Of a DNA stretch of 64,000 bases, positions 1 through 8,636 are shown one piece after another. The number at the start of each line of letters is the position of its first letter. The first letter of the stretch is position 1. Position numbers and translations under genes: made by a program. Location: positions 496,001 to 560,000 of the forward strand of contig NZ_JACYFU010000001.1 in the NCBI RefSeq assembly GCF_014837245.1, read 5' to 3'. Source of the stretch: Devosia oryzisoli (lineage in GTDB: Bacteria > Pseudomonadota > Alphaproteobacteria > Rhizobiales > Devosiaceae). The notes beneath the pieces were generated by a model, which was given only the letters and a program-made list of their open reading frames with translations, was not told the DNA's origin and did not search any database.

Positions 1-561
<561 letters not shown>

Positions 562-628
562 TTATCCGGGTTCGGCTTTCGGAGAGCAGGTCGGCCACCG
601 CCGACCTTTGCCTCAGCTGGCGATATGA

Positions 629-1297
629 TCAGGCGACTTGCTGGAGCGCAGCGGCAAAAAGGGCGCGACCGTCGTCGCCGCCGTGGGCCGCCTCGATCAG
701 GTTTTCCGGGTGCGGCATCAGCCCGACCACGTTCTTTCCGGCATTGAGCACGCCGGCGATGTCGTTGATCGAGCCGTTTGGGTTCGTGCCTTGTGCGTAC
801 CGGAAGGCCACCTGGCCTTCGCCCTCGATGCGGTCAAGCGTTTCGGCGTCGGCGAAGTAGTTGCCATCATGGTGCGCAACAGGACAGCGAATGATCTGCC
901 CATGCCTGTAGCCCCGGGTAAACGCTGTATCCGCATTGACCACCTCAAGCTTGACCTCGCGGCACACGAATTTGAGCGATGTGTTGCGCATCAAGGCGCC
1001 CGGGAGCAGCCCGGCCTCGATCAGGATCTGGAAGCCATTGCAGACCCCTAGCACCCTCACACCCGCTTCAGCGCGCTGGCGCACGATATCCATGATGGGG
1101 GATCGAGCCGCAATAGCGCCGCAGCGCAGGTAGTCGCCATAGGAGAAGCCGCCAGGGATGACGATCAGGTCGACATCAGGGATAGCTGTGTCCTGATGCC
1201 AGACGATGGCCGGTTTCGCTCCACCGATCTTGGTCAGCGCCGCGATCATGTCGCGGTCGCGATTGAGTCCGGGAAACACGATGACAGCGGCCTTCAT
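629..1297 (-). CDS. purQ: Phosphoribosylformylglycinamidine synthase subunit PurQ (glutamine amidotransferase)
   Basis: A 222-residue class I glutamine amidotransferase that hydrolyses glutamine and delivers ammonia to PurL. The oxyanion strand PGGFSYGD is at 48-55, the nucleophile is Cys86 in VLGVCNGFQ, and the remaining catalytic residues are His196 and Glu198 in MPHPE. The length matches stand-alone bacterial PurQ. It precedes purL on the same strand. Its usual upstream partner purS is about 1.8 kb away because an acyltransferase gene and two tiny ORFs lie between them, which is unusual since purS and purQ are normally adjacent. Confidence 0.97.
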   Translation of the reverse strand: MKAAVIVFPGLNRDRDMIAALTKIGGAKPAIVWHQDTAIPDVDLIVIPGGFSYGDYLRCGAIAARSPIMDIVRQRAEAGVRVLGVCNGFQILIEAGLLPGALMRNTSLKFVCREVKLEVVNADTAFTRGYRHGQIIRCPVAHHDGNYFADAETLDRIEGEGQVAFRYAQGTNPNGSINDIAGVLNAGKNVVGLMPHPENLIEAAHGGDDGRALFAAALQQVA

Positions 1298-1451
1298 CGG
1301 TCAATCCTCTGCAATGGTGGGATGCTCGAGGCCCTTTTGGTGGGTCTTGCAGCAAAAGGCAAGATAGTTCCTGGGTGCCTTAACGTCAGGAACTGACAGG
1401 AACCGTGACCAAAATGGGGCGTTTTAACTTCATCATCCAGGGGAGGCACGC

Positions 1452-1604
1452 ATGCAGAACCAGAATTCAACGAGCAAACCCATTACGGTGCGCGGCTCAG
1501 ACGGCCGCGCCCCCTTGGCATCGGACATGAAGAAAACCACAGGCCGACCGGCCCGGGTTCGGATCAGACCGATAGTGCCGAACGTGTTCCGCACGCCTGA
1601 TTGA
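1452..1604 (+). CDS. Possible 50-residue basic protein, unknown function
   Basis: A short ORF starting MQNQNSTSKPITVRGSDGR and ending NVFRTPD. The ATG is preceded at a good distance by a strong ribosome binding site (GGGAGG at 1441-1446), and the ORF is followed by a GC hairpin at 1625-1641. The product is rich in Arg, Lys, Pro and Thr with no membrane segment and looks disordered. It lies on the plus strand between purQ and the acyltransferase, opposite to the surrounding pur genes. I do not recognise a family. Support is the RBS and the terminator-like hairpin only, so it could be spurious. Confidence 0.35.
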   Translation: MQNQNSTSKPITVRGSDGRAPLASDMKKTTGRPARVRIRPIVPNVFRTPD

Positions 1605-1622
1605 TCTGCTAGCATCACTGAA

Positions 1623-1645
1623 GGGGCCGGCAAAGCCGGCCTTCT
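1623..1645. terminator. GC-rich hairpin between small ORF and acyltransferase 3' end
   Basis: Inverted repeat GGCCGGC (1625-1631), loop AAA, GCCGGCC (1635-1641), followed on the plus strand by TTCT. It sits 20 bases after the plus-strand small ORF and next to the acyltransferase stop, so it could end transcripts from either side. The U-tract is weak. Confidence 0.5.
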
Positions 1646-2716
1646 CTATTCCGCCGGTGCCGGGTGCGCTGCCGGCCGGCGCCTGGTGCCGGGCAGGTGC
1701 GCCCACGACGGGCGTTCGAACAGGAATTTGCCCCATCCGGTGATCTCAGTGAGCCACCATAGCAGGATCGGGCAAGTGATCGCGGCGACCATGGCGATCA
1801 GACTGACCACGTTCGGTTCCTCCACCCCCAGCTTGAGCAGAAGAGTGCGCACTATTCCCATCGGCAGCACGAAGGCGACGTAGATCACGAGCGATTTCGC
1901 GCCCAGCCACCTGAGCCAGTCCATGAATGGGATCTTGATAAGCAAGGAGGCTCCAAGGCAGATGGCGCCCGCGCCGAGCATAGCCATGACCAAATGCACA
2001 CCAGGCAGGGCAGCCCAGCCCATTTGGATGTGAACAGGATCCATCCGGAAACCAGGCGAAAACACCATGACTGCATTCACCACCGCCCAAGCGGCCAGTA
2101 TGGCGATCGCGGCCAAGACGTTGTCGCCAGCCCACGCGGCCATCCGGAAGATATACGGCGCGAAGACGAAACCAGCGTAGAAATAGACGAAGTAGGCGGC
2201 GAACTGGTCGACGAGGTAGCTGCCGGTATGGATCGAAGCCATTTGTAGAACAGCGCCGACGGCGAGAACCGCCCAGCGCGCTGCACGCAGGTCATGCAGA
2301 AGCTTAGCCACCAGGCCGAAGACCGCAAGCATGTAGATGAACCAGAGCACGCCGTATGGTTCAATCAAGGCCCAAGCGACATAACTCAGCGCACCACCAG
2401 GGTCGCGTGCCACCAGAGCTACCTTGAAGCCAATGTGGATCAGGGCCCAGAGAGCGTAGAAATACCAGTAGTGCACCGCGCGCCGGTCGGTATACGTGCG
2501 CCAAGGCCGGTCTATCACTCGGCTCAGAAAAAGCCCGGAAATCAGAAAGAACTCCGGCATCCGGAAAGGCATGGCGAAGGCGATGGTCCAGTGGAGAAAG
2601 CCCACCTGGCCGGTGTCCTCGCCCACGCTTGCTGCGCAATACATCATGACGACGAGGAAGATGGACAGGCCCTTGGCCATGTCCACCCATTCCAGCCGGT
2701 GTTTCTCGACCTGCAT
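1646..2716 (-). CDS. Acyltransferase-3 family multi-pass membrane protein with His-to-Tyr at the usual active site
   Basis: Integral membrane protein of about 356 residues with around ten hydrophobic segments. It belongs to the acyltransferase-3 superfamily, which O-acylates cell-surface sugars. The N-terminus has the typical R-x-x-WVD-x-AKG motif (residues 7-16), followed by FRMPEFFLISGLFLSRVIDR. In this superfamily a His in the first membrane segment is needed for acyl transfer; here the matching position is Tyr26 (VVMMYCAASVG). I chose ATG 2716 over the ATG at 2734 because the strong RBS GGGAGGG lies inside the longer reading frame just before it. The gene is embedded between purS and purQ in the same orientation. 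The substrate is unknown and activity is doubtful. Confidence 0.85.
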   Translation of the reverse strand: MQVEKHRLEWVDMAKGLSIFLVVMMYCAASVGEDTGQVGFLHWTIAFAMPFRMPEFFLISGLFLSRVIDRPWRTYTDRRAVHYWYFYALWALIHIGFKVALVARDPGGALSYVAWALIEPYGVLWFIYMLAVFGLVAKLLHDLRAARWAVLAVGAVLQMASIHTGSYLVDQFAAYFVYFYAGFVFAPYIFRMAAWAGDNVLAAIAILAAWAVVNAVMVFSPGFRMDPVHIQMGWAALPGVHLVMAMLGAGAICLGASLLIKIPFMDWLRWLGAKSLVIYVAFVLPMGIVRTLLLKLGVEEPNVVSLIAMVAAITCPILLWWLTEITGWGKFLFERPSWAHLPGTRRRPAAHPAPAE

Positions 2717-2989
2717 GACACCCTCCCACTGCAACTTGCAGCCACCTTAAGATGGGAGGGTTGGCGCTTTATCACCGCGATGCAGGCTGAACGGCTAAAT
2801 GTTCAGGAGAGGTAACGAGAAGCCTAACACGGTTCCTCGACTTCTAGCCGTCGCCACAAGTGGCGCTCCTGCGGCTGCCAGACAACCCGCATGAAACGGG
2901 CAATTCGCGCTGCCGATGGACTCGCGGTCAAGATGACGATTGACGATGTCGGCGGGGGAGGCGGCCCGTTGGGGCCAGCCTCAGAACCT

Positions 2990-3073
2990 TCAGACGGGTA
3001 CTGAGGCGTAAGCTGCGAACAGCAAGCCGAGGGAGGCGACGAACATCACGGAGAGAGCGAGAGTTTTGCGCAT
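2990..3073 (-). CDS. Tiny single-span membrane peptide (27 residues), uncertain
   Basis: Encodes MRKTLALSVMFVASLGLLFA followed by AYASVPV: a basic start, one hydrophobic helix and no domain beyond it. AGGACGG lies 6-7 bases before the ATG and can serve as RBS. It sits between purS and the acyltransferase on the same strand, so it would be part of the pur transcript. It resembles either a small membrane protein or an orphan signal-peptide-like remnant. No family recognised. Confidence 0.35.
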   Translation of the reverse strand: MRKTLALSVMFVASLGLLFAAYASVPV

Positions 3074-3129
3074 AGATAACCGTCCTGCGCCCAACCCCGA
3101 GCGCGACAAGAAGTATGGCCTAGAAGGCG

Positions 3130-3372
3130 TTAATTGTAGATTTCGATCGCGTAGTTTTCGATCACGGTGTTGGCGAGGAGCTTGTTGCACATCGCTTCGA
3201 CTTGGGAACGCGCGGATTCCGCGTCGGTTCCCGGCACCTCCAGATCAAACACTTTCCCCTGTCGCACTCCTGCAACACCCGAGAAGCCTAGACTTCCCAG
3301 CGCACCCTCGATGGCTTGGCCCTGAGGGTCGAGCACCCCGTTCTTGAGCGTGACGATGACGCGTGCCTTCAT
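3130..3372 (-). CDS. purS: Phosphoribosylformylglycinamidine synthase subunit PurS
   Basis: 80-residue small structural subunit of the PurSQL FGAM synthase, which bridges the PurQ and PurL subunits. The sequence MKARVIVTLKNGVLDPQGQA with a downstream GFSGVAGVRQGKVFDLEV is the standard PurS fold. The stop of purC and the start of purS are 9 bases apart, indicating co-transcription and probably translational coupling. The next gene downstream is not purQ but a tiny ORF and an acyltransferase. Confidence 0.96.
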   Translation of the reverse strand: MKARVIVTLKNGVLDPQGQAIEGALGSLGFSGVAGVRQGKVFDLEVPGTDAESARSQVEAMCNKLLANTVIENYAIEIYN

Positions 3373-3381
3373 GATCTGCCT

Positions 3382-4146
3382 CTATTGAACGAGCCGCGGA
3401 CCAGTGGCCAGCGCGTTGTCGGTTTCCACCAGAATGCCCAAGCGCTGCGCGACTTCCCGATAGCTCTCGACAAGACCGCCCAGATCCTCGCGGAAGCGGT
3501 CCTTATCCATTTTGTTGCGGGTCTTGATGTCCCACAGGCGGCAGTTGTCCGGGCTGATCTCGTCAGCGAGCACGATGCGCATGAGATCGCCTTCAAAGAG
3601 GCGGCCCACTTCGATCTTGAAATCGACCAGCTGGATGCCGACGCCCATGAACAGACCCGCAAGAAAGTCATTCACCCGCACGGCCAGGCTCATGATGTCG
3701 TCCAGTTCGGCCGGAGTGGCCCAACCGAAGGCAGTGATATGCTCTTCGGAGACCATCGGGTCCCCAAGGGCATCATCCTTGTAGGAAAACTCGATGATGG
3801 ACCGAGGCAGGCGCGTGCCGGGCTCGAGGCCGAGGCGCTTTGCCAGAGATCCAGCGGCGACATTGCGCACGATAATCTCGAGCGGAATGATCTCCACTTC
3901 CTTGATCAGCTGTTCGCGCATGTTCACACGGCGGATGAAATGGGTCGGAATACCCAGCTCGTTGAGCTTGGTGAACACGAACTCGCTGATGCGATTATTG
4001 AGGACGCCCTTGCCGTCTATCACTTCATGCTTGGCGCCGTTTCCGGCCGTAGCATCGTCCTTGAAGTACTGGATCAGCGTACCCGGCTCCGGGCCCTCGA
4101 ACAGAATCTTGGCCTTGCCCTCATAGATTTTGCGTCGACGGTTCAT
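3382..4146 (-). CDS. purC: Phosphoribosylaminoimidazole-succinocarboxamide synthase (SAICAR synthetase)
   Basis: 254-residue enzyme that joins aspartate to CAIR with ATP to form SAICAR in purine synthesis. The N-terminal nucleotide-binding motif [14 protein letters not shown] and the signature [14 protein letters not shown] are present, with [11 protein letters not shown] further on. ATG 4146 gives the usual N-terminus; an upstream in-frame ATG at 4218 would add 24 residues that do not resemble the family. It is the first gene of the pur cluster and is divergent from the zeta-inhibitor gene, so its promoter should lie in 4147-4337. Confidence 0.96.
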   Translation of the reverse strand: MNRRRKIYEGKAKILFEGPEPGTLIQYFKDDATAGNGAKHEVIDGKGVLNNRISEFVFTKLNELGIPTHFIRRVNMREQLIKEVEIIPLEIIVRNVAAGSLAKRLGLEPGTRLPRSIIEFSYKDDALGDPMVSEEHITAFGWATPAELDDIMSLAVRVNDFLAGLFMGVGIQLVDFKIEVGRLFEGDLMRIVLADEISPDNCRLWDIKTRNKMDKDRFREDLGGLVESYREVAQRLGILVETDNALATGPRLVQ

Positions 4147-4337
4147 CGCGGATCCAGTGCGGTGGAAGGGAGGGGTGGATTGGGTCGCTTCATGCGCCAG
4201 AACGATGCGATATTGCAAGCGCTTTTACCGCCGTTCGGGGTGGCGGCGGAGCGTCGCATCGCGAGTGTCGCCGTTGCTTTGCGATCACCAAATGCTTATC
4301 TGCAAAGAGACGCCGGTAAAGCCACATGGGAGACAGC

Positions 4338-4661
4338 ATGAGTGGGTTCGATGATCGCAAGCGGGGCGAGGAAGCCAAATATGCCTTCGACGCGGAGAAG
4401 CGGTTCAGGGCGGAAGCGCGCCGTAACAAGCTCCTCGGGCTCTGGGCGGCCGAGTTGATGGGGCTGACGGGAGACGAAGCCAAGGCCTATGCCGCCGAGG
4501 TGGTCGCTGCAGATTTCGAGGAAGCCGGCGACGAGGACGTGTACCGGAAGTTGTCGTCGGACCTCAAGGCGAAGAACGTGTCGATTGCCGACACCGTGAT
4601 TCGTGAGAAGATGCTCACGCTGATCGCGGTCGCCAGTGAGCAGATTGCCGCCGAGGGCTGA
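4338..4661 (+). CDS. F1-ATPase inhibitor zeta subunit (DUF1476 family)
   Basis: 107-residue helical protein, MSGFDDRKRGEEAKYAFDAE and onward with ARRNKLLGLWAAELMGLTG. It matches the alphaproteobacterial zeta subunit described in Paracoccus denitrificans, which blocks ATP hydrolysis by the F1FO-ATPase through its N-terminal segment. Whether the inhibitory activity is kept outside Paracoccus is variable, so the functional statement is inference. I chose ATG 4338 because GGGAGA lies 4-9 bases before it; the ATG at 4326 has no RBS. A rho-independent terminator follows at 4683. It appears monocistronic and is divergent from purC. Confidence 0.9.
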   Translation: MSGFDDRKRGEEAKYAFDAEKRFRAEARRNKLLGLWAAELMGLTGDEAKAYAAEVVAADFEEAGDEDVYRKLSSDLKAKNVSIADTVIREKMLTLIAVASEQIAAEG

Positions 4662-4682
4662 TCGCTCGCTCTCTTCAGCACC

Positions 4683-4713
4683 AAGGGGCGCGGTGTCACC
4701 GACGCCCCTTTTT
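4683..4713 (+). terminator. Rho-independent terminator after the zeta-inhibitor gene
   Basis: Stem AAGGGGCG (4683-4690) with CGCCCCTT (4703-4710). The loop itself contains a GGTG/CACC pairing, and the stem runs into TTTGTT. It is placed 22 bases after the stop codon. Confidence 0.85.
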
Positions 4714-4733
4714 GTTGCCAGTATCGCGTTTGG

Positions 4734-5285
4734 CTACAGGCGCTGCATGAGCCGCGTGAACATCAGCAGGCCTTCGGGCCAAGGGCCGTGTCCCGAAGCT
4801 GTATTGATGTGCCCGGCTTCCCCCGCTTCGTGGAAGTCCGATCCCCAGGCTGCGGCCAGGTCGGCTGCACGCTCAAGGGTACAGTAGGGGTCATTCGAGG
4901 AAATGACCAATAGAGTGGGGAAAGGCAGGGGCTCGCGCGGGATGGGAGCAAAGGAGCGCGCTTCGTCCGGAACAGCTGGATTGAGCTCGATGTCCGGTGG
5001 GGACACCAGCAGAGCGCCTTTCACTTTTCCTCCGGCGAACCTTGGCGCCGCCTTGACCAGAGCAATGACCGCCAGCGAATGGGCAACGAAGACGACCGGC
5101 CGTGTCGCAAGGTCGACTGCGGTGACCATCGTGTTGATCCAATCCTGCGGGTCTGGATCGTCCCAGTCGGCCTGCTCTACCACCGCCGCGGTGCGCATCT
5201 TCTCCGTCCACCGCTGTTGCCAATGGCCCGGACCTGAACTGCCCAGCCCCGGCAGGACTAGAATGTCGCAATCGGCTATCCTCAT
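4734..5285 (-). CDS. RBBP9/YdeN-type alpha/beta serine hydrolase
   Basis: 183-residue compact alpha/beta hydrolase. It begins ILVLPGLGSSGPGHWQQRW, typical of the RBBP9/YdeN family. The predicted nucleophile is Ser70 in VAHSLA, with Asp in SSNDPYC and His in GHINTASGHGPW completing a triad. The substrate is unknown. Its ATG overlaps the purB stop codon (5282-5285), so translation is probably coupled to purB, although no metabolic link is known. Confidence 0.88.
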   Translation of the reverse strand: MRIADCDILVLPGLGSSGPGHWQQRWTEKMRTAAVVEQADWDDPDPQDWINTMVTAVDLATRPVVFVAHSLAVIALVKAAPRFAGGKVKGALLVSPPDIELNPAVPDEARSFAPIPREPLPFPTLLVISSNDPYCTLERAADLAAAWGSDFHEAGEAGHINTASGHGPWPEGLLMFTRLMQRL

Positions 5286-6613
5286 GCGCCGAACACCCGG
5301 GTGAAGATCGTGTCGACGTGCTTGAGATGGTACGCGTCGTCGAACATGGCCTCGATCTGCGCGTCGCTGAGCGTCACCTGGGGGTCTTCCTTGAGAAACC
5401 GGGCAAACAGGCCGGTTCGATCCCCACGATGCTCCCAGACCTTCATGGCATTCCGCTGCACGGCGGCATAGCTGTCTTCGCGACTGTATCCGGCCTGCGT
5501 CAGCGCCAGGAGCACGCGCTGCGAATTGTGCAGCCCGCCAAGCAGGTCAAGGTTTTTGCGCATGTTCTCAGGATAAACGACGAGCTTCTCGATCACGCCA
5601 GTCAGGCGCGCCAACGCGAAGTCCAGAGTAATGGTCGCGTCAGGCCCGATCATGCGTTCGACAGAGGAATGGGAAATATCGCGCTCGTGCCACAGGGCGA
5701 CGTTTTCGAGAGCGGGTGTGACCATGCCACGAACCAGACGTGCCAGGCCTGTCAGATTTTCGGTCAGCACCGGGTTCCGCTTGTGCGGCATCGCCGAGGA
5801 GCCCTTCTGCCCCGGCGAGAAATACTCCTCCGCTTCAAGCACTTCAGTGCGCTGAAGATGCCGGATTTCGACGGCAACGCGTTCGATGGACGAGGCGATG
5901 ACCCCGAGGGTGGCAAAGAACATGGCGTGACGGTCTCGCGGAATGACCTGGGTCGAGACCGGCTCGACCTCAAGACCGAGCTTCTCCGCCACATATTCCT
6001 CAACGCGTGGATCGATGTTGGCAAAGGTGCCGATGGCGCCAGAGATCGCCGCCGTCGCGATCTCCTTCCGCGCTGCGGCCAGGCGCGCACGGTTACGGGA
6101 AAATTCGGCATACGCTTCCGCCAGCTTGACGCCGAAAGTGGTGGGTTCGGCGTGTATCCCGTGACTGCGTCCGATGGTGATGGTGTGCTTGTGTTCGAGC
6201 GCACGCTTCTTGAGGGCGCAGAGCAGGGCATCGATCTCGGCCAGCAGAATGTCGGCGGCATTTCTGAGTTGAACCGAAAGCGTCGTATCAAGAATGTCCG
6301 ACGACGTCATGCCCTGGTGCACAAAGCGCGCATCGGGACCGACGATTTCACCGAGGTGCGTGAGGAATGCGATGACGTCGTGCTTGGTCGTCCGCTCGAT
6401 CTCGTCGATCCGCTCGACGTCGAAGCCATAGCCGCCATGCTCGGCTTTGCGCGCATTCATAACGTCCCAGATCTTGTCTGCGCTATCCTTGGGGACGACG
6501 CCGAGTTCGGCCAGCTTGGTCGTAGCGTGCGCTTCGATCTCGAACCATATGGCAAAGCGGTTCTCTGCCGACCAGTTTGCCACCATTTCTGGACGGGAGT
6601 AGCGCGGAATCAT
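5282..6613 (-). CDS. purB: Adenylosuccinate lyase
   Basis: 443-residue fumarate-lyase superfamily enzyme that cleaves SAICAR to AICAR and adenylosuccinate to AMP, each releasing fumarate. The N-terminus MIPRYSRPEMVANWS and the flexible-loop signature SSAMPHKRNPV are intact, and TSSDILDTTLS and SHGIHAEPTTFG are also present. It is separated from the other pur genes by the zeta-inhibitor gene but has the same orientation, and it is followed with a 4-base overlap by a serine hydrolase. Confidence 0.97.
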   Translation of the reverse strand: MIPRYSRPEMVANWSAENRFAIWFEIEAHATTKLAELGVVPKDSADKIWDVMNARKAEHGGYGFDVERIDEIERTTKHDVIAFLTHLGEIVGPDARFVHQGMTSSDILDTTLSVQLRNAADILLAEIDALLCALKKRALEHKHTITIGRSHGIHAEPTTFGVKLAEAYAEFSRNRARLAAARKEIATAAISGAIGTFANIDPRVEEYVAEKLGLEVEPVSTQVIPRDRHAMFFATLGVIASSIERVAVEIRHLQRTEVLEAEEYFSPGQKGSSAMPHKRNPVLTENLTGLARLVRGMVTPALENVALWHERDISHSSVERMIGPDATITLDFALARLTGVIEKLVVYPENMRKNLDLLGGLHNSQRVLLALTQAGYSREDSYAAVQRNAMKVWEHRGDRTGLFARFLKEDPQVTLSDAQIEAMFDDAYHLKHVDTIFTRVFGA

Positions 6614-6643
6614 AGGCTTATCCTTGCGGGATGAGAAACTGAA

Positions 6644-7327
6644 TCAGGCGATGCGGGTGGTTGCCGCATCGCGGATCGCGTGGATGCGGCCTGCGTACGT
6701 GGCCGGATCGTTGCCCCCGTAGATCGAAGAGCCTGCGACGATCACATTGGCTCCGGCCTCTACCACGGCACGAACATTGTCCGGCCCGATCCCGCCGTCT
6801 ACCTCGAGATCGATGGACCTGCTCCCGATGAGGTCTCGCGCCTGCCGGAGTTTCACAAGACTGTCGGGAATGAAGGTCTGACCGCCAAAGCCGGGATTGA
6901 CGCTCATGATCAAGATCAGATCCACCTCATCGATGACGTGCTGGATGGTCGAAACAGGTGTCGCCGGGTTCAGGGCAACCCCCGCCTTCTTACCCAGCGC
7001 GCGGATCGCCTGCAGCGTACGATGCAGGTGCGGGCCAGCCTCGGCATGAACGGTGATGATGTCGGCGCCGGCGCTCGCGAACGTGTCGAGATAGGGATCG
7101 ACGGGCGATATCATCAGGTGAACGTCGAAGGGCTTGTCCGTGAGCAGCCGGATCGACTTCATCACAGGCGCGCCGAAGCTGATGTTGGGGACGAAATGGC
7201 CGTCCATGACATCCACATGAATGTAGTCAGCCGCGGCCGCCACGATTGCTGCGACCTCATCACCCAGGCGCGCAAAGTCTGCGGACAGGATCGACGGAGC
7301 GATGCGGAGTGGGCGGTTGGCAGGCAT
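6644..7327 (-). CDS. rpe: Ribulose-phosphate 3-epimerase
   Basis: 227-residue TIM-barrel enzyme interconverting ribulose 5-phosphate and xylulose 5-phosphate (pentose phosphate pathway). Family signatures are [13 protein letters not shown] near the N-terminus, [32 protein letters not shown] and [11 protein letters not shown] prefer ATG 7327, with AGAGG five bases upstream, to the in-frame GTG at 7333. It ends 30 bases before the purB start and probably shares its transcript. Confidence 0.95.
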   Translation of the reverse strand: MPANRPLRIAPSILSADFARLGDEVAAIVAAAADYIHVDVMDGHFVPNISFGAPVMKSIRLLTDKPFDVHLMISPVDPYLDTFASAGADIITVHAEAGPHLHRTLQAIRALGKKAGVALNPATPVSTIQHVIDEVDLILIMSVNPGFGGQTFIPDSLVKLRQARDLIGSRSIDLEVDGGIGPDNVRAVVEAGANVIVAGSSIYGGNDPATYAGRIHAIRDAATTRIA

Positions 7328-7407
7328 TGGCACCTCTGCCGGTGGGCGTTGCGGCTGATCTAGCGCGGCAGCGCAGGCGGGGCAAGGGTTGAGACCGGCT
7401 CCTGCTC

Positions 7408-8133
7408 CTATCCCTTCGTTCGCAACGTCGACCGTCCGCCATCCACGCCGATGACCTGACCGGTGATCCAGGCAGCTTCCGGGGAAAGCAGAAATTGAGC
7501 CGCCGCCGCGATGTCTTCGGCTTCGCCCAGCTTGTTCAGAGCGTGCAAACCGGCGATCGCTTTCGCCATGGGTTCGTTCTCTGTCATAGCCCGCGTCAGG
7601 GGCGTGCGGGTCAGCGAGGGCGCTACGGCATTGACCCGTATGACGGGCGCAAGCTCTGCGGCCAGTGACCGCGTAAGACCTTCCACTGCGCCCTTCGCCA
7701 TGGCGATGGAAGCGTGACCAGTGAAGCCTTGGCTCACGGCGACACTGGAAAAGAGGACTACTGAGGCCCCGTCGCCGGTGGCTCGAAGTGCGGGCAGGGC
7801 AGCTTGCACCGAAATCGCTGCAGCGGCAGCATTGATCAGAAAATCGGCGCGAAAATCCTCGAGGGTCAGTTTGGCCAGCGGCCGCAAGGTGATTGTCCCC
7901 ACGCAGTAGGCCAGCCCGGCCAACGGCGTCGGCGCAGCGGTTATGGCAGCGGTGAGTGAGGCGCTGTCGGTGACATCAACGACTTCCTGGCTTGCACCGA
8001 TCTCTTCGGCCAGTTCTGCCAGGCGTGTTGCGTCGCGAGCGAGCAGGTGGAGGTCGTGCCCGGTCGTCCTCAGCCGCCGCGCGAGGGCTCTGCCAATGCC
8101 TCCGGTCGCGCCGATGATCAGGAAAGTGCTCAT
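7408..8133 (-). CDS. SDR-family oxidoreductase lacking the catalytic Tyr
   Basis: 241-residue Rossmann-fold protein with the nucleotide motif GATGGIG at 8-14 and the C-terminal [12 protein letters not shown]. The catalytic Ser region is FSSVAVSQG. The position four residues before the active-site Lys is Ile rather than Tyr ([11 protein letters not shown]), so the classical YxxxK pair is incomplete. A known SDR subgroup in proteobacteria shares this change. It may use another acid or not be a standard dehydrogenase. It lies upstream of rpe on the same strand and is divergent from the SRPBCC gene at 8194. Confidence 0.85.
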   Translation of the reverse strand: MSTFLIIGATGGIGRALARRLRTTGHDLHLLARDATRLAELAEEIGASQEVVDVTDSASLTAAITAAPTPLAGLAYCVGTITLRPLAKLTLEDFRADFLINAAAAAISVQAALPALRATGDGASVVLFSSVAVSQGFTGHASIAMAKGAVEGLTRSLAAELAPVIRVNAVAPSLTRTPLTRAMTENEPMAKAIAGLHALNKLGEAEDIAAAAQFLLSPEAAWITGQVIGVDGGRSTLRTKG

Positions 8134-8193
8134 CTCTGCCTCCCTTTGCTGCTACGCAGGGAAGGGTCGACCGGTTCAGCCACGGGGTAATTC

Positions 8194-8598
8194 ATGAAGA
8201 CCTACAACAGCCGCATGGTCACCATCACGATTCTCCGCCCCTGGCAGGAGGTCTACGCGTTCGCGGCCGACCCGGCGAACATGACCAGATGGGCGGCCGG
8301 GTTGGGCAATTCGTTTGTTCGGGACGGAGAGTTTTGGGTCGCAAGTGACCCCGGAGGCAATCCCATCCACGTGCGGTTCACACCGGCCAATGCCTTCGGC
8401 ATACTCGATCACGATGTGCATGTGGGTGGCGAGGTGGTGCATGTCGCGCTGCGGGTGATGCCGAACGGGGATGGCTCCGAGGTGGCGTTCCTGCTGCTGC
8501 AGGAGCGGGGCATGGACGATCAGCAATTTCGGCGCGATGCGGCGGCCGTTCGGAAGGATCTGGAAACGCTGAAGGCGATTCTCGAAAACGACAAGTGA
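8194..8598 (+). CDS. SRPBCC-fold protein (polyketide cyclase/START-like)
   Basis: 134 residues beginning MKTYNSRMVTITILRPWQEV. The pattern of a short strand, PWQEVYAFAADPANMTRWAAG and a C-terminal long helix (DAAAVRKDLETLKAILEN) is that of SRPBCC hydrophobic-ligand binding proteins. No catalytic residues can be assigned and the ligand is unknown. It is a single gene, divergent from the SDR at 8133 with a 60-base gap, and is followed by a hairpin terminator. Confidence 0.8.
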   Translation: MKTYNSRMVTITILRPWQEVYAFAADPANMTRWAAGLGNSFVRDGEFWVASDPGGNPIHVRFTPANAFGILDHDVHVGGEVVHVALRVMPNGDGSEVAFLLLQERGMDDQQFRRDAAAVRKDLETLKAILENDK

Positions 8599-8620
8599 CG
8601 GCCCGCACTCGGCGGGCCGT
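8598..8620. terminator. Hairpin between convergent genes
   Basis: ACGGCCCGC (8598-8606), loop ACTCG, GCGGGCCGT (8612-8620): nine perfect base pairs overlapping the last base of the SRPBCC stop. There is no U-tract, but the position between two converging genes suggests a bidirectional transcription end. Confidence 0.6.
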
Positions 8621-8636
8621 GGCTGGTGCTATTGCA

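Noticed and set aside
1385-1397. Short palindrome GTCAG-GAA-CTGAC upstream of the 50-codon ORF
   Set aside because: Five-base arms are common by chance in a GC-rich genome; no further support.
5318-6634. 438-codon plus-strand frame opposite purB
   Set aside because: purB is unmistakable on the minus strand; the antisense frame has no RBS, family or conserved motif.
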